Shown here one piece after another: positions 7,386 through 15,564 of a stretch of 40,210 nucleotides of DNA. The notes beneath the pieces were generated by a model. It saw only the letters and a list, made by a program, of their open reading frames with translations. It was not told the origin of the DNA and ran no database searches. Both the position numbers and the translations under genes were made by a program. Each line of letters opens with the position of its first letter. The first letter of the stretch is position 1. Source of the DNA: Chloroflexota bacterium (GTDB lineage: Bacteria; Chloroflexota; Limnocylindria; Limnocylindrales; CSP1-4). The stretch is from the NCBI GenBank assembly GCA_016191425.1, contig JACPOR010000027.1, positions 1 to 40,210 on the forward strand. The letters are read 5' to 3'.

Positions 7386-8056
7386 CCAACGATCAGACTC
7401 CGCACCCGCTGCGCCTCCTCGTCGTCGATGACCACGAGGTCGTGCGCCAGGGGCTCGTTGCGCTCCTGGATCGCCGCGAAGGATTCCAGGTGGTGGCCGA
7501 GGCCGGCACGGTCGCCGAGGCCATCGAACAGGCCACGCGCCACGAGCCCGACATCATCGTCATGGACGTTCGCCTCCCGGATGGGTCCGGCATCGAGGCC
7601 TGCCGGGAGATCCGGGCCGAGCTCCCGGCCACGCGGGTCGTCATGCTGACGTCGTTTCCCGATGAGGAAGCGGTGCTCTCGGCAATCGTGGCGGGCGCCG
7701 CCGGCTACCTCCTCAAGCAGATCCGGGCACGCGACCTCGTCGCGGCCCTCGAGGCCGTCGGACGCGGCGAATCCCTGCTGGACCCCGCGGTCACCGAGAA
7801 GGTGCTCGAGCGCATTCGCCGGATCGCAACCGGAACGTACACGGACGAGCTTGCCCAGCTCACCTCCCAGGAGCAGAAGATCCTGTGGCTCGTTGCCGAG
7901 GGCAAGACCAACAAGGAAATCGCGTCGGACGTGTTCCTGTCCGACAAGACCGTGAAGAACTACGTCAGCTCGATCCTCTCCAAGCTCAATCTCGAGCGCC
8001 GCGCACAGGCCGCGGCCTTCGTCGCCAAGCACCGGCTGGATCGCGGCACCGGTTGA
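7382..8056 (+). CDS. LuxR/NarL-family response regulator, DevR-like
   Basis: A 224-residue two-domain regulator. The receiver starts LRLLVVDDHEVVRQGL, has the acidic pair DD, phospho-acceptor Asp62 in IIVMDVRLPDGSG, the switch MLTS and Lys in YLLKQIR. The C-terminal LuxR-type helix-turn-helix has LTSQEQKILWLVAEGKTNKE followed by a recognition helix of the SDKTVKNYVSSILSKL type. The C-terminal half resembles mycobacterial DevR/DosR closely enough that I think it is of that subgroup. It is translationally coupled to the kinase (GTGA overlap), so it is the cognate partner. The target site cannot be read with confidence from this window. Confidence 0.9.
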   Translation: MTNDQTPHPLRLLVVDDHEVVRQGLVALLDRREGFQVVAEAGTVAEAIEQATRHEPDIIVMDVRLPDGSGIEACREIRAELPATRVVMLTSFPDEEAVLSAIVAGAAGYLLKQIRARDLVAALEAVGRGESLLDPAVTEKVLERIRRIATGTYTDELAQLTSQEQKILWLVAEGKTNKEIASDVFLSDKTVKNYVSSILSKLNLERRAQAAAFVAKHRLDRGTG

Positions 8057-8163
8057 TCGCCTGACGGACCGAAACGCGGCCGGCTGAACGGGCCGCCGGC
8101 GCACCGACCTTCGGCCCGCAATGTCGGGACGTCCGGACCAGCGGCCCTTGCCGGTCGCAGCCC

Positions 8164-8169
8164 TATGCT
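8164..8169 (+). promoter_or_regulatory. -10 element for leaderless transcript (TATGCT)
   Basis: TATGCT ends six bases before ATG 8176. The 119-nt gap after the response regulator gene contains a short GCGGCC/GGCCGC stem near 8075-8095 but no tandem repeat. No Shine-Dalgarno precedes the ATG. Confidence 0.55.
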
Positions 8170-8175
8170 CGGGCC

Positions 8176-9447
8176 ATGCGTATCGTCACAGCCGAAGAAG
8201 CCGTCGCCCAGATCCAGTCTGGCGAGCAGATCTACGTTCACGGTGCCGCCGCCACCCCGTCCGTCCTCCTCGACGCGCTCGTGGCCCGGGCGCCGGAACT
8301 CCGCGACGTCAGGGTCGTTCACCTCCACATCGAGGGACCCGGTCCGCACCTGGCCCCGGACATGGAGCCCCACTTCCGGCATATCGCCCTGTTCATCGGC
8401 CCGAACGCGAGGGCTGCCGTCAACGAGGGTCGAGCCGAGTACGTCCCGGCATTCCTGTCCGATGTGCCGCGCCTGTTCGACACCGGTCTCATCCCGCTTG
8501 ACGCCGTGTTCGTCAACGCGACACCGCCCGATGCCCATGGGTTCTGCTCACTCGGGACCAGCGTCGAGGCGATCCACGCCGCCATTCGCGCGGCCAGGAC
8601 CGTGATCGTCCAGTTCAATCACGGCGTGCCGCGGACCCTCGGCGACAGCTTCATCCACGTTGACCAGATCGATCTCGCCGTCGAATGCGACGTGCCGCCG
8701 TACGAACACCGGGTCGGCGAGCTCGGGGAGATCGAGCGACGGATCGGCCAGTTCGTGGCCGACCTCGTGCCGGACGGCGCCACGATCCAGATGGGCATCG
8801 GCGGGATCCCCTCGGCAGTGGGAGCCGCTCTCGTCGACAAGCGTGACCTCGGCGTCCATACGGAGATGTTCACGGACGTGGTGGTCGACCTCGTGGAGCG
8901 CGGCGTGATCAATGGCCGACGCAAGGAACGCAACCGCGGCAAGATCGTGGCCGCGTTCATGATGGGTACCAGTCGCGTCTACGACTTCGTGCGGGACAAC
9001 CCGATGGTCGAGATGCGGCCGGTTGACTTCACCAACGACACCCACGTCATTCGATCCTTCAGCCGCATGACGGCGATCAACTCCGCGATCGAAGTGGACC
9101 TCACCGGACAGGTCGTCGCCGACAGCCTCGGCCACCGAATGTACTCGGGCGTCGGGGGCCAGATGGACTTCGTTCGAGGTGCGGGCCTCGCCTCCGAAGG
9201 GCGGGCGATCATCGCCCTGCCGGCGACCGCCGCCGGCGGCACCGCATCGCGAATCGTCGCGGCGATCAAGGAAGGCGCCGGCGTGGTGACCACCCGGGCG
9301 CATGCGCGGACGATCGTCACGGAATGGGGTGTCGCCGAACTCTGGGGCCGCTCCCTCCACGAGCGCGCCGAGGCCCTGATCTCGATCGCCGATCCGATGT
9401 TCCGGGACGCCCTTCGATCCGACGCCCGCCGCCTGAACCTCGTGTAG
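8176..9447 (+). CDS. Acetyl-CoA hydrolase/transferase, 4-hydroxybutyrate type
   Basis: A 423-residue single-chain CoA-transferase of the AbfT/butyryl-CoA:acetate family, made of N- and C-terminal acetyl-CoA hydrolase domains. It shows GEQIYVHGAAATP near the N-terminus, VPDGATIQMGIGGIPSAVGA, the expected catalytic glutamate in VHTEMFTDVVVDLVERGVI near residue 234, and GVGGQMDFVRGA in the C-terminal half. The family transfers CoA from acetyl-CoA to a short acid such as 4-hydroxybutyrate, butyrate or propionate; which one is not readable. It has its own leaderless-type promoter after the two-component genes and a 465-nt gap to the hydrogenase operon. It differs from the two-subunit enzyme at 3160-5239, so the locus holds two CoA-transferase families. 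Confidence 0.9.
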   Translation: MRIVTAEEAVAQIQSGEQIYVHGAAATPSVLLDALVARAPELRDVRVVHLHIEGPGPHLAPDMEPHFRHIALFIGPNARAAVNEGRAEYVPAFLSDVPRLFDTGLIPLDAVFVNATPPDAHGFCSLGTSVEAIHAAIRAARTVIVQFNHGVPRTLGDSFIHVDQIDLAVECDVPPYEHRVGELGEIERRIGQFVADLVPDGATIQMGIGGIPSAVGAALVDKRDLGVHTEMFTDVVVDLVERGVINGRRKERNRGKIVAAFMMGTSRVYDFVRDNPMVEMRPVDFTNDTHVIRSFSRMTAINSAIEVDLTGQVVADSLGHRMYSGVGGQMDFVRGAGLASEGRAIIALPATAAGGTASRIVAAIKEGAGVVTTRAHARTIVTEWGVAELWGRSLHERAEALISIADPMFRDALRSDARRLNLV

Positions 9448-9886
9448 CTGGACTTCCGATCCGCATTGTTGGCAGGGATCTAGCCCGCAGGCTGATCGAT
9501 CTGGCTTACCATTTCAGCCTCATCCATTCGGCCTCATCCGGCCGTGGCCGTGGCCCATCGCGGACGGTGATCCTGCACCCTGGCCGAGCGTGCTTGCGGT
9601 GCGTCTGATGAGCTAGGTCGGCCAGACCAACGACCGACCCGCGCTGGCCCGCGCCGAGAGATCGCCTGAAGAGGCGCAACCAGCAGGGAAAAAGGAAGAG
9701 GGTGGATACCGGGCGTCCCCTCCGATATCCACCGCACCTCGAATTCTTGGGCGATCCGTTGGCCATGGACAGGGCCGAAGGTCCCGAGTTGGGTGTGACT
9801 ATCGAGCCCGGGTCCCGATGCGCAGCGGGCCGCGGGCGGGCCTGGATCGGGCCGGATGGCGCTCCTGCGCCGATGGCCCGGGCCCC
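9448..9886. other. Gap with inverted repeat, no gene seen
   Basis: No frame in either direction has a recognisable product. An 8-bp perfect inverted repeat, GGTGGATA (9701-9708) and TATCCACC (9726-9733), separated by 17 bases, stands out and could be an operator or a hairpin upstream of the hydrogenase operon. GCCTCATCC occurs twice near 9517-9540. CTGATGAG near 9605 recalls the hammerhead core, but the rest of that core is absent. Confidence 0.45.
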
Positions 9887-9892
9887 TACCTT
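9887..9892 (+). promoter_or_regulatory. Possible -10 of the hydrogenase operon (TACCTT)
   Basis: TACCTT would place the transcript start near 9899, right at the GGAGG (9899-9903) that precedes ATG 9912. This would be a leadered, Shine-Dalgarno start, unlike the leaderless genes nearby. No clear -35 is visible. Confidence 0.35.
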
Positions 9893-9911
9893 GATCGCTG
9901 GAGGTTTCTCG

Positions 9912-10421
9912 ATGTCCAGCCCCAATCGAGCGTCAACGCATGTCGGACGGGTCCACCCTGGGGTTTGGCCAACCGAGATACCTGTCCTCGACGCGCTGCC
10001 CGAAGGGCCGCGGGGCCGCCTGGCTGCCTCGGTCGCTCGTCTCGATCTCAAGGCGGGTGTCACATTCCTGCGCGAGGGCGAGACCACGGACTTCCTCGCC
10101 ATCGTTGTTGCCGGTCGGGTCGCGGTTCATCTCCGGGTTCCCGAGCGAGGTCCGATCACCATCCTGACCCTGGAACCTGGCGACATCGTCGGCTGGTCGG
10201 CCATCGTCGCGCCCTACCGGGCCACGACGAGCGTGACCACCCTGGAGCCCACAGAGCTCGCCATGATCGACGCCGAGACCCTGCGTGGCCTGCTCGAGGC
10301 CGACATCGAGCTCGCGGCCGCGCTCCACCCGCTCATCCTCGACACGGTCGTTGCCCGACTCGCCGCCACGCGGACCCAGCTCCTCGACCTGTTCCAGGGT
10401 CGCGAGGCGGATCCATGGTGA
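9912..10421 (+). CDS. Cyclic-nucleotide-binding domain protein without HTH
   Basis: A 169-residue protein consisting of one Crp/Fnr-type cNMP-binding beta-roll. LKAGVTFLREGETTDFLAIV and the phosphate-binding-cassette region EPGDIVGWSAIVAPYRATTS are seen, with the Arg that usually contacts the cyclic phosphate. It ends after one long helix and has no DNA-binding helix-turn-helix, so it is not a Crp-type regulator as it stands. ATG 9912 is set by GGAGG seven bases upstream. Its stop overlaps the start of the hydrogenase diaphorase gene. cNMP-domain genes occur next to group 3b hydrogenase genes in other bacteria as I recall; here it may tune the hydrogenase, which is inference. Confidence 0.85.
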   Translation: MSSPNRASTHVGRVHPGVWPTEIPVLDALPEGPRGRLAASVARLDLKAGVTFLREGETTDFLAIVVAGRVAVHLRVPERGPITILTLEPGDIVGWSAIVAPYRATTSVTTLEPTELAMIDAETLRGLLEADIELAAALHPLILDTVVARLAATRTQLLDLFQGREADPW

Positions 10422-10488
10422 CCCCGGACCGGGTTGCCACGGTTCCCGGGTCGCGAGGCGGATCCATGATGACCCCAGACCGGGTTGC
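10391..10488. repeat. 51-bp tandem duplication of a start-codon region
   Basis: Bases 10391-10437 recur at 10442-10488 with few changes (period 51, 17 codons). Each copy holds TCGCGAGGCGGATCCATG followed by a second start triplet (GTG or ATG) and ACCCC(G/A)GACCGGGTTGC. The end of the cNMP gene and the start of the diaphorase gene lie in copy one; copy two carries a spare start at 10466/10469. In-frame, it repeats PGSRGGSM(V/M)TPDRVA. Confidence 0.9.
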
Positions 10489-12514
10489 GATGCTGCCCGC
10501 CGTGGACACGCTGCCGCGAACGTTCCTGCCTCGGCACCGGGTGGACGAGCTGCTGACGGCCCTTGGCGCCGGCGGCCGACGCGTCATCGGTCCGACCGTC
10601 GTCGACGGGGCGATCGTGATGACCGATCTCGAGGGCGCAGCCGAACTGCCGGCCGGATGGACCCTCAGGAGCGTGCCGGGTCGAGTGACGATGGAGCCGC
10701 TGCCGGAGGGACCCGGAGCGGCGCGGACGTTCCAGTACCCGGTGACCGGGGACGGCATCAAGCAGACCCTGTTTCCCAGCCGGGTCGACGCGCTCTCCGT
10801 GGACACGGCCCCGGATGGCACCGTCCGCGTTCGCGTGGTCGGCCCGGTGGACGCCCCTCCCGTCGCCATCATCGGAGCGCGGGCCTGCGACCTCGCGGGT
10901 CTCGCGGTCCATGACAGGGTCCTGCTCGATGGGCCGGCCAGTGACCCGGACTACGCGGCACGGCGGGCGGACGTCCTGATCGTCGCGGTGGAGTGCGCCC
11001 TGGCCGGGAGCACCTGCTTCTGCGCGTCCATGGGAACGGGGCCGGAGGTGACCTCCGGGGCCGACCTCATCCTCAACGAACTCGATGAGGGGTTCATCGT
11101 TCGGGCCGCGACGCGTGCCGGCGAGCGCCTCGTGTCGACACTTCACCTCGACGCGGCGGACCCGGCGGCGACGGCCCGCGCAACGGCCGAGGTCGCCGAG
11201 GTGCGAGCCGGGCTCGGAACCGCCGCGATCCCGGACAACGCCCGCGACGTCCTCCTTGCGAACCTGGGTCACGCTCGCTGGGACGAGATCGCGGAACGTT
11301 GCCTTTCCTGTGCCAACTGCACCCTCGTCTGTCCCACCTGCTTCTGCACCGGGCCGGTCGTCCAGTCCGACATGGACGGCCGTGCGTCGTCCTCGGTCAG
11401 GACATGGGACTCGTGCTTCACGGACGGTTTCGCCCAGGTGGCCGGCGGGAACTTCCGGCCTCGTCCGCGGGATCGATATCGCCAGTGGCTCACCCACAAG
11501 TTCGGGACGTGGTGGGATCAATTCGGGACATCCGGTTGCGTCGGCTGCGGGCGGTGCATCGCCTGGTGCCCCGTCGGTATCGATGTACGTGAGGAGCTCA
11601 CGATCCTGGCCGCCAACTCGGCCACACCAGCCGTCACTCCACCTGGGGATCGCCGGCCGGGCACCGACGACGCGCGCCATCCCGCGCCTGTCCCATTCGA
11701 GCTGCCGACCGCGTACGCCAACGCAACCGTCGAGTGGGTGCGGCAGGAGACTGCCGATACGGCCACGCTTCGCCTGACCACCAGGGATCCGGGCCTTCTG
11801 GCCGGCCGGCCGGGCCAGTTCGTGATGGTTGCGGTGCCGGCATTCGCCATCCCCCCGATCTCCGTCTCGAGGTTTCATCCAGATGGGCTGGAACTGACGA
11901 TCCGGGCCGCCGGCGCCGCCACGAGCTTCCTTACCAGGCTGCGCCCCGGGGCAAGCCTCGGCCTTCGTGGCCCGCTGGGACGTCCCTGGCCCATCGAGGA
12001 TGCCTTCGGTCGCGACGTCGTCGTCGTGGCCGGCGGAATCGGGCTCGCGCCGCTGCGCCCAGTCCTCGATGCCATCGTCCAGGCCCGCGACCGATTTGCC
12101 GACGTCCGGCTCTACATCGGCGCGCGCACGCCACGAGATCAGCTGTTCATCGACGAGATCAACGCCCTGGCCGACCGCGACGACATGATCGTTCGGGTCA
12201 CGGTCGATCGGGCCGGGCCGGAATGGCTCGGGAGGGTCGGGATCGTCACCCAGCTGTTCCGGTCGGTCGTCGGGACCGGACGGGATGCCACGGCGTTCAT
12301 CTGCGGCCCGGAGCGGATGATGGCCGCCACGACCGACAGGCTCGGGGACCTCGGGGTTCCCCGCGAGCACATGTGGCTGACGCTGGAGCGGCACATGGAC
12401 TGCGGAGTCGGTCTCTGCGGTCACTGCCAGCTCGGCCGACGGTTCGTCTGTCGCGACGGTCCCGTCTTCAGTGTTGCCGAGCTCGGTGACGACCTCCGGA
12501 CGGAGGGCCTCTGA
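10415..12514 (+). CDS. [NiFe]-hydrogenase group 3b diaphorase, fused beta-gamma subunit
   Basis: A 699-residue fusion of two subunits that are usually separate (HydB and HydG, or HyhB and HyhG). The N-terminal part (to about residue 400) is the iron-sulfur beta subunit: CLSCANCTLVCPTC and CVGCGRCIAWCPVGID each bind a 4Fe-4S cluster, and ACDLAGLAVHDRV is typical. After a Pro/Asp-rich linker comes the flavoprotein: FAD fold with RPGQFVMV, NAD(P) site VVAGGIGLAPLRP, and a C-terminal 2Fe-2S site in MDCGVGLCGHCQLGRRFVC. It would carry electrons between NAD(P)H and the hydrogenase dimer in the cytoplasm. The start is ambiguous because of the 51-bp duplication: ATG 10415, GTG 10418, ATG 10466 and ATG 10469 are all in frame. 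It overlaps the next gene as TGATG. Confidence 0.9.
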   Translation: MVTPDRVATVPGSRGGSMMTPDRVAMLPAVDTLPRTFLPRHRVDELLTALGAGGRRVIGPTVVDGAIVMTDLEGAAELPAGWTLRSVPGRVTMEPLPEGPGAARTFQYPVTGDGIKQTLFPSRVDALSVDTAPDGTVRVRVVGPVDAPPVAIIGARACDLAGLAVHDRVLLDGPASDPDYAARRADVLIVAVECALAGSTCFCASMGTGPEVTSGADLILNELDEGFIVRAATRAGERLVSTLHLDAADPAATARATAEVAEVRAGLGTAAIPDNARDVLLANLGHARWDEIAERCLSCANCTLVCPTCFCTGPVVQSDMDGRASSSVRTWDSCFTDGFAQVAGGNFRPRPRDRYRQWLTHKFGTWWDQFGTSGCVGCGRCIAWCPVGIDVREELTILAANSATPAVTPPGDRRPGTDDARHPAPVPFELPTAYANATVEWVRQETADTATLRLTTRDPGLLAGRPGQFVMVAVPAFAIPPISVSRFHPDGLELTIRAAGAATSFLTRLRPGASLGLRGPLGRPWPIEDAFGRDVVVVAGGIGLAPLRPVLDAIVQARDRFADVRLYIGARTPRDQLFIDEINALADRDDMIVRVTVDRAGPEWLGRVGIVTQLFRSVVGTGRDATAFICGPERMMAATTDRLGDLGVPREHMWLTLERHMDCGVGLCGHCQLGRRFVCRDGPVFSVAELGDDLRTEGL

Positions 12515-13524
12515 TGGACGTAGCCGCTCGCGCCGCGGCAGCCGGCCCGGCCCGGGGCACGACCCCCCGGCCCCCGCGCATCGGGGTCGTCAAGTTCGCG
12601 TCCTGCGATGGCTGCCAGCTGACCATCCTCGACCTGGAGGACGACCTGCTCGAGATCGCCGAGCGGTTCGAGATCGTCGAGTTCGCCGAGGCGACCTCGA
12701 GGCGCTCGTCGGGACCGTTCGACGTCCTCTTGGTGGAAGGATCGATCTCGACGCCCGAGCAGGTGGTCGAGATCGCCCGCCTCCGCGCCGAGGCAAGGAT
12801 GCTCGTCACGATCGGGGCCTGTGCAACGGTGGGTGGAATCCAGGCGCTCCGGACCGCGCGTGAGCACGAGGCGTTCCGGGCCGCCGTCTACCCCGTGCCG
12901 GCGTACGTGGACTCGCTGGCGACGGCCCAACCGGTCGCCGATTTCGTTCCGGTCGACGCCCAGTTGAGCGGCTGTCCAATTGACCCGCGGCAGCTCCTGG
13001 AGCTGCTCACGGCGCTGGCGACCGGGCGACGACCGCAGCTCCCAGATCAATCGGTCTGCGTGGAGTGCAAGCGCCGGGGCGTGCCGTGCGTTGTCGTCAC
13101 GGAGGGCCTGCCCTGTCTGGGGCCCGTGACGCGAACGGGCTGTGGAGCGATCTGCCCCGCCTTCCGGCGCGGCTGCTACGGCTGTTTCGGCCCCCGGGAA
13201 TCGGCCAACACGGGCGGTCTTGCCAGGGCTTGGGGTCAGGATACGGCGGCGGCGGGATCCGTACATCTCGAGCCGGCGGACATCGGGCGCCTGTTCGCGG
13301 GGTTCACCGGTGCGGCCGCGCCGTTCCGATCCGTGACCGACGCGCTCGGCGGCCGACCGCCGCGACCACTTCGATCAACGCTGGCCTCGCCCCCTGAGAC
13401 GCTGCGGAGCGGTCCACCCACCTGGGGCCCGGCACCGGACGAGGGCGGAACGAGTGCGCCGACCGAGCTGACCGAGTCGACCGAGCCGACCGACGCGAAG
13501 GAGCGACATGGGCCACGGCGGTGA
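12514..13524 (+). CDS. [NiFe]-hydrogenase small subunit, group 3b
   Basis: A 336-residue small (delta) subunit. The proximal cluster cysteines are seen in KFASCDGCQLTILDLEDDLL, GACATVGG and QLSGCPIDPRQ. Further cysteines for two more clusters follow in VCVECKRRGVPC, CLGPVTRTGCGAICPAF and GCYGCFGP. It has no signal peptide or Tat motif, as expected for a cytosolic group 3 enzyme. After SANTGGLARAW the chain runs on for about 90 residues of low complexity, longer than usual, ending in a Thr-Glu-rich tail encoded by a 9-bp repeat. The start overlaps the previous stop by one base; the last 17 bases overlap the large-subunit start. Confidence 0.92.
   Translation: MDVAARAAAAGPARGTTPRPPRIGVVKFASCDGCQLTILDLEDDLLEIAERFEIVEFAEATSRRSSGPFDVLLVEGSISTPEQVVEIARLRAEARMLVTIGACATVGGIQALRTAREHEAFRAAVYPVPAYVDSLATAQPVADFVPVDAQLSGCPIDPRQLLELLTALATGRRPQLPDQSVCVECKRRGVPCVVVTEGLPCLGPVTRTGCGAICPAFRRGCYGCFGPRESANTGGLARAWGQDTAAAGSVHLEPADIGRLFAGFTGAAAPFRSVTDALGGRPPRPLRSTLASPPETLRSGPPTWGPAPDEGGTSAPTELTESTEPTDAKERHGPRR
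13461..13496. repeat. 9-bp tandem repeat, four units, in-frame
   Basis: GACCGAG(CT/TC/CC) repeats at 13461, 13470, 13479 and 13488. It lies in the small-subunit C-terminal tail (TELTESTEPTD) just before the large-subunit Shine-Dalgarno AAGGAG. It is another array at a gene boundary, here kept in frame. Confidence 0.85.
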
Positions 13525-14812
13525 CCTGCGGTTCCAGGTGGAGAACCTGACTCGGGTTGAAGGCGAGGGCTCGCTCCACCTGCGCGTCCGGGATGGCGTC
13601 GTGCGAGAGGCCCACCTGGAGATCTTCGAGGCCCCCCGATACTTCGAGGCGCTGGTGGTGGGGAGGACGCCCGACGAGATCATCGACATCGTCGCGCGCA
13701 TCTGCGGGATCTGCCCTGTCGCATATCAGATGAGTGCCGTCCACGCCTTCGAGTCGCTCTTCGAGGTCGCAGTCCACACCCAGGTCCGGGCCCTCCGGCG
13801 CCTCCTGTACTGCGCCGAGTGGATCGAGAGCCACGCCCTTCACATCTATCTCCTCCACGCCCCGGATTTCCTCGGCTACCCGAGCGCGGTCGAGCTGGCT
13901 CGTGACCATCGCGAGCTGGTGACCGACGGCCTCCGCCTCAAGAAGGCCGGCAACCATCTCCTCTCGACACTGGGTGGCCGCCCCATCCATCCGGTCAGCG
14001 TGCGGGTCGGCGGATTCTCCCGGATGCCGAGGAAGGCCGAGCTCATGGCCCTCCGGCCGATCCTTGAGGAGGCTCTGGCCCTGTCGCTCGCCACGGTCGA
14101 CGTCGCGGTCGGCCTGCATGGACCCGACTTCGAGCGCGAGCCGCGCCTCGTCGCACTCCGGCACCCGACCGAATACCCGCTCAATGACGGCCGCATCGTG
14201 TCATCGGACGGCGTGGACCTCGCACCGCCAGACTGGGACGAGGCGTTTCACGAGGTCCAGGTCCCGTGGTCGAATGCCCTCCAATCGCGCGCCGACGACG
14301 GCCTGCCGTACCTGCTCGGGCCCTCGGCCCGAATCGTCCTTGCCGGTGAACAGCTCCATCCCCTCGCGAAGGAGGCGCTGGCGCGCACGGGGGCGCTCGA
14401 TTCGATCCGCCGGAACCCCTACCGCAGCATCGTGGCCCGGGCCGTCGAGCTCGTCCACGTGACGGCCGAGGCCCTGGACATCATCGACGCCTACGAACGT
14501 CCCGATCGCCCGTCTGTGCCTGCGGTGGCCCGGCCCGGCGTCGCGGCCTGGGCGACCGAGGCTCCGCGGGGCCTGCTCTTCCACAAGTACGTGGTCGGTG
14601 AGGACGGCAAGGTCGAGGCCGCGACCATCGTGCCCCCGACGTCCCAGAACCAGGCCGCGATCGAGGCCGACCTGGCCACGTTCGCACCGCGAATCCTGGA
14701 CTTGCCGATCGGCGATGCGACGCACCAGCTCGAGCAGCTGATCCGCTCCTACGATCCGTGCATCTCCTGCGCGACGCACTTCCTCGATCTCAGCGTCGAG
14801 CAGATTCCGTGA
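13508..14812 (+). CDS. [NiFe]-hydrogenase large subunit, group 3b
   Basis: A 434-residue catalytic (alpha) subunit holding the NiFe(CN)2CO site. The N-terminal pair of Ni ligands is in ARICGICPVAYQMSAVHAFE near residues 60-79, and the C-terminal pair in SYDPCISCATH near the end. The remaining FLDLSVEQIP is the C-terminal extension normally removed after the His by the endopeptidase, whose gene follows directly. Motifs and gene order place it with bidirectional NADP-coupled group 3b enzymes (sulfhydrogenase type) by family resemblance. ATG 13508 has AAGGAG upstream. The stop overlaps the protease start as GTGA. Confidence 0.93.
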   Translation: MGHGGDLRFQVENLTRVEGEGSLHLRVRDGVVREAHLEIFEAPRYFEALVVGRTPDEIIDIVARICGICPVAYQMSAVHAFESLFEVAVHTQVRALRRLLYCAEWIESHALHIYLLHAPDFLGYPSAVELARDHRELVTDGLRLKKAGNHLLSTLGGRPIHPVSVRVGGFSRMPRKAELMALRPILEEALALSLATVDVAVGLHGPDFEREPRLVALRHPTEYPLNDGRIVSSDGVDLAPPDWDEAFHEVQVPWSNALQSRADDGLPYLLGPSARIVLAGEQLHPLAKEALARTGALDSIRRNPYRSIVARAVELVHVTAEALDIIDAYERPDRPSVPAVARPGVAAWATEAPRGLLFHKYVVGEDGKVEAATIVPPTSQNQAAIEADLATFAPRILDLPIGDATHQLEQLIRSYDPCISCATHFLDLSVEQIP

Positions 14813-15303
14813 CGGCGCTCGTACCCGAGCTGCGCGTCCTCGTCTGCGGGACCGCGGACCGCGGTGACGACGGTGCGGCGCTGGCCGCCATCACCCACGC
14901 CCTGCCCGACCTGCCGGAGCATGTCCGATGCCGGATCGAGGTGCGCCGCTGTCCGCAACTCGACGTCACCGACATCATCGACCTCCACGACGGCGAATCC
15001 TGCCTCGTCGTCGACACGGTGGTCGGCGTCGAGCCGGGGACCATCGTGACGATGTCGCTCGACGAGCTCGCCCGCCGGGCCGGGAGTATCACCCCGCGCT
15101 CGTCACACGCGCTTTCGGTCGACGACACGCTGCTCATCGCAGAAGCGGTTCGCGGGACCATGCCGCCCGGGGCCTTCGTGGGAATCGGCGGCAAGTGGTT
15201 CGGCTACGGCGAGCGATTCTCGCGCGTCGTGAAGGCCGGCCTGCCTGCCCTCGCGGACGCCATCCGTGACGCGATCGAGGCGCTGCTGCTGGCCCGACGC
15301 TAG
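14809..15303 (+). CDS. Hydrogenase maturation endopeptidase (HycI/HyaD family)
   Basis: A 164-residue M52-family protease that cuts the C-terminal tail from the large subunit once nickel is loaded. It begins LRVLVCGTADRGDDGAALAA, where the second Asp of GDDG is the usual Ni-sensing acid; a second acid lies in CLVVDTVVGVEPG, and the conserved His is in SSHALSV. The GTG start overlaps the large-subunit stop, so expression is coupled to its substrate. It is the last gene of the operon; no other hyp maturation genes follow. Confidence 0.88.
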   Translation: MTALVPELRVLVCGTADRGDDGAALAAITHALPDLPEHVRCRIEVRRCPQLDVTDIIDLHDGESCLVVDTVVGVEPGTIVTMSLDELARRAGSITPRSSHALSVDDTLLIAEAVRGTMPPGAFVGIGGKWFGYGERFSRVVKAGLPALADAIRDAIEALLLARR

Positions 15304-15329
15304 GGGCGGGTCTGTTGGGGGTTAGAGGA

Positions 15330-15381
15330 CTCGGGAGCGGGGCTGGGGAGCGGGACTGGGGAGCGGGACTGGGGAGCGGGA
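15330..15381. repeat. 13-bp tandem repeat, four units
   Basis: CTGGGGAGCGGGA is perfect at 15343, 15356 and 15369, preceded by a variant at 15330. It lies in the 261-nt gap between the hydrogenase protease and PFOR genes. Bases 15382-15564 stay open in the PFOR frame but encode no conserved sequence. Confidence 0.92.
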
Positions 15382-15564
15382 CTCCTGCCGTCACCCGCAA
15401 GCGTCATGCGCGTCCCTCAGCGCCAGGGTCGGTGGGCGATGGCAATGCCGCTCCGCGACGTGCCGCTCGCACATGGCGTCACGAGGAAGGTGGGCCATGC
15501 GGCCCCCGACGTTCAGGCCACGCGGTCCTGCCCGATGCGGGGCCACGAGCCGACGCTAGGGACC

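Noticed and set aside
8114-8130. Near-palindrome CGGGACGTCCGG upstream of the CoA-transferase, considered as a DevR site
   Set aside because: Only the GGAC core is shared with known sites, and there is no second copy before other candidate target genes.
9604-9640. CTGATGAG followed by a GGTCG/CGACC stem, resembling a hammerhead ribozyme
   Set aside because: The required GAAA and matching stems I and III are missing.
9785-9815. TTGGGT...AGCCC, loosely like a DosR box upstream of the hydrogenase operon
   Set aside because: The half sites do not form the GGGACT-N-AGTCCC palindrome; match no better than expected in GC-rich DNA.
10214-12424. 736-codon minus-strand frame opposite the hydrogenase diaphorase
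   Set aside because: Composition-driven antisense frame; the plus strand has iron-sulfur, FAD and NAD motifs.
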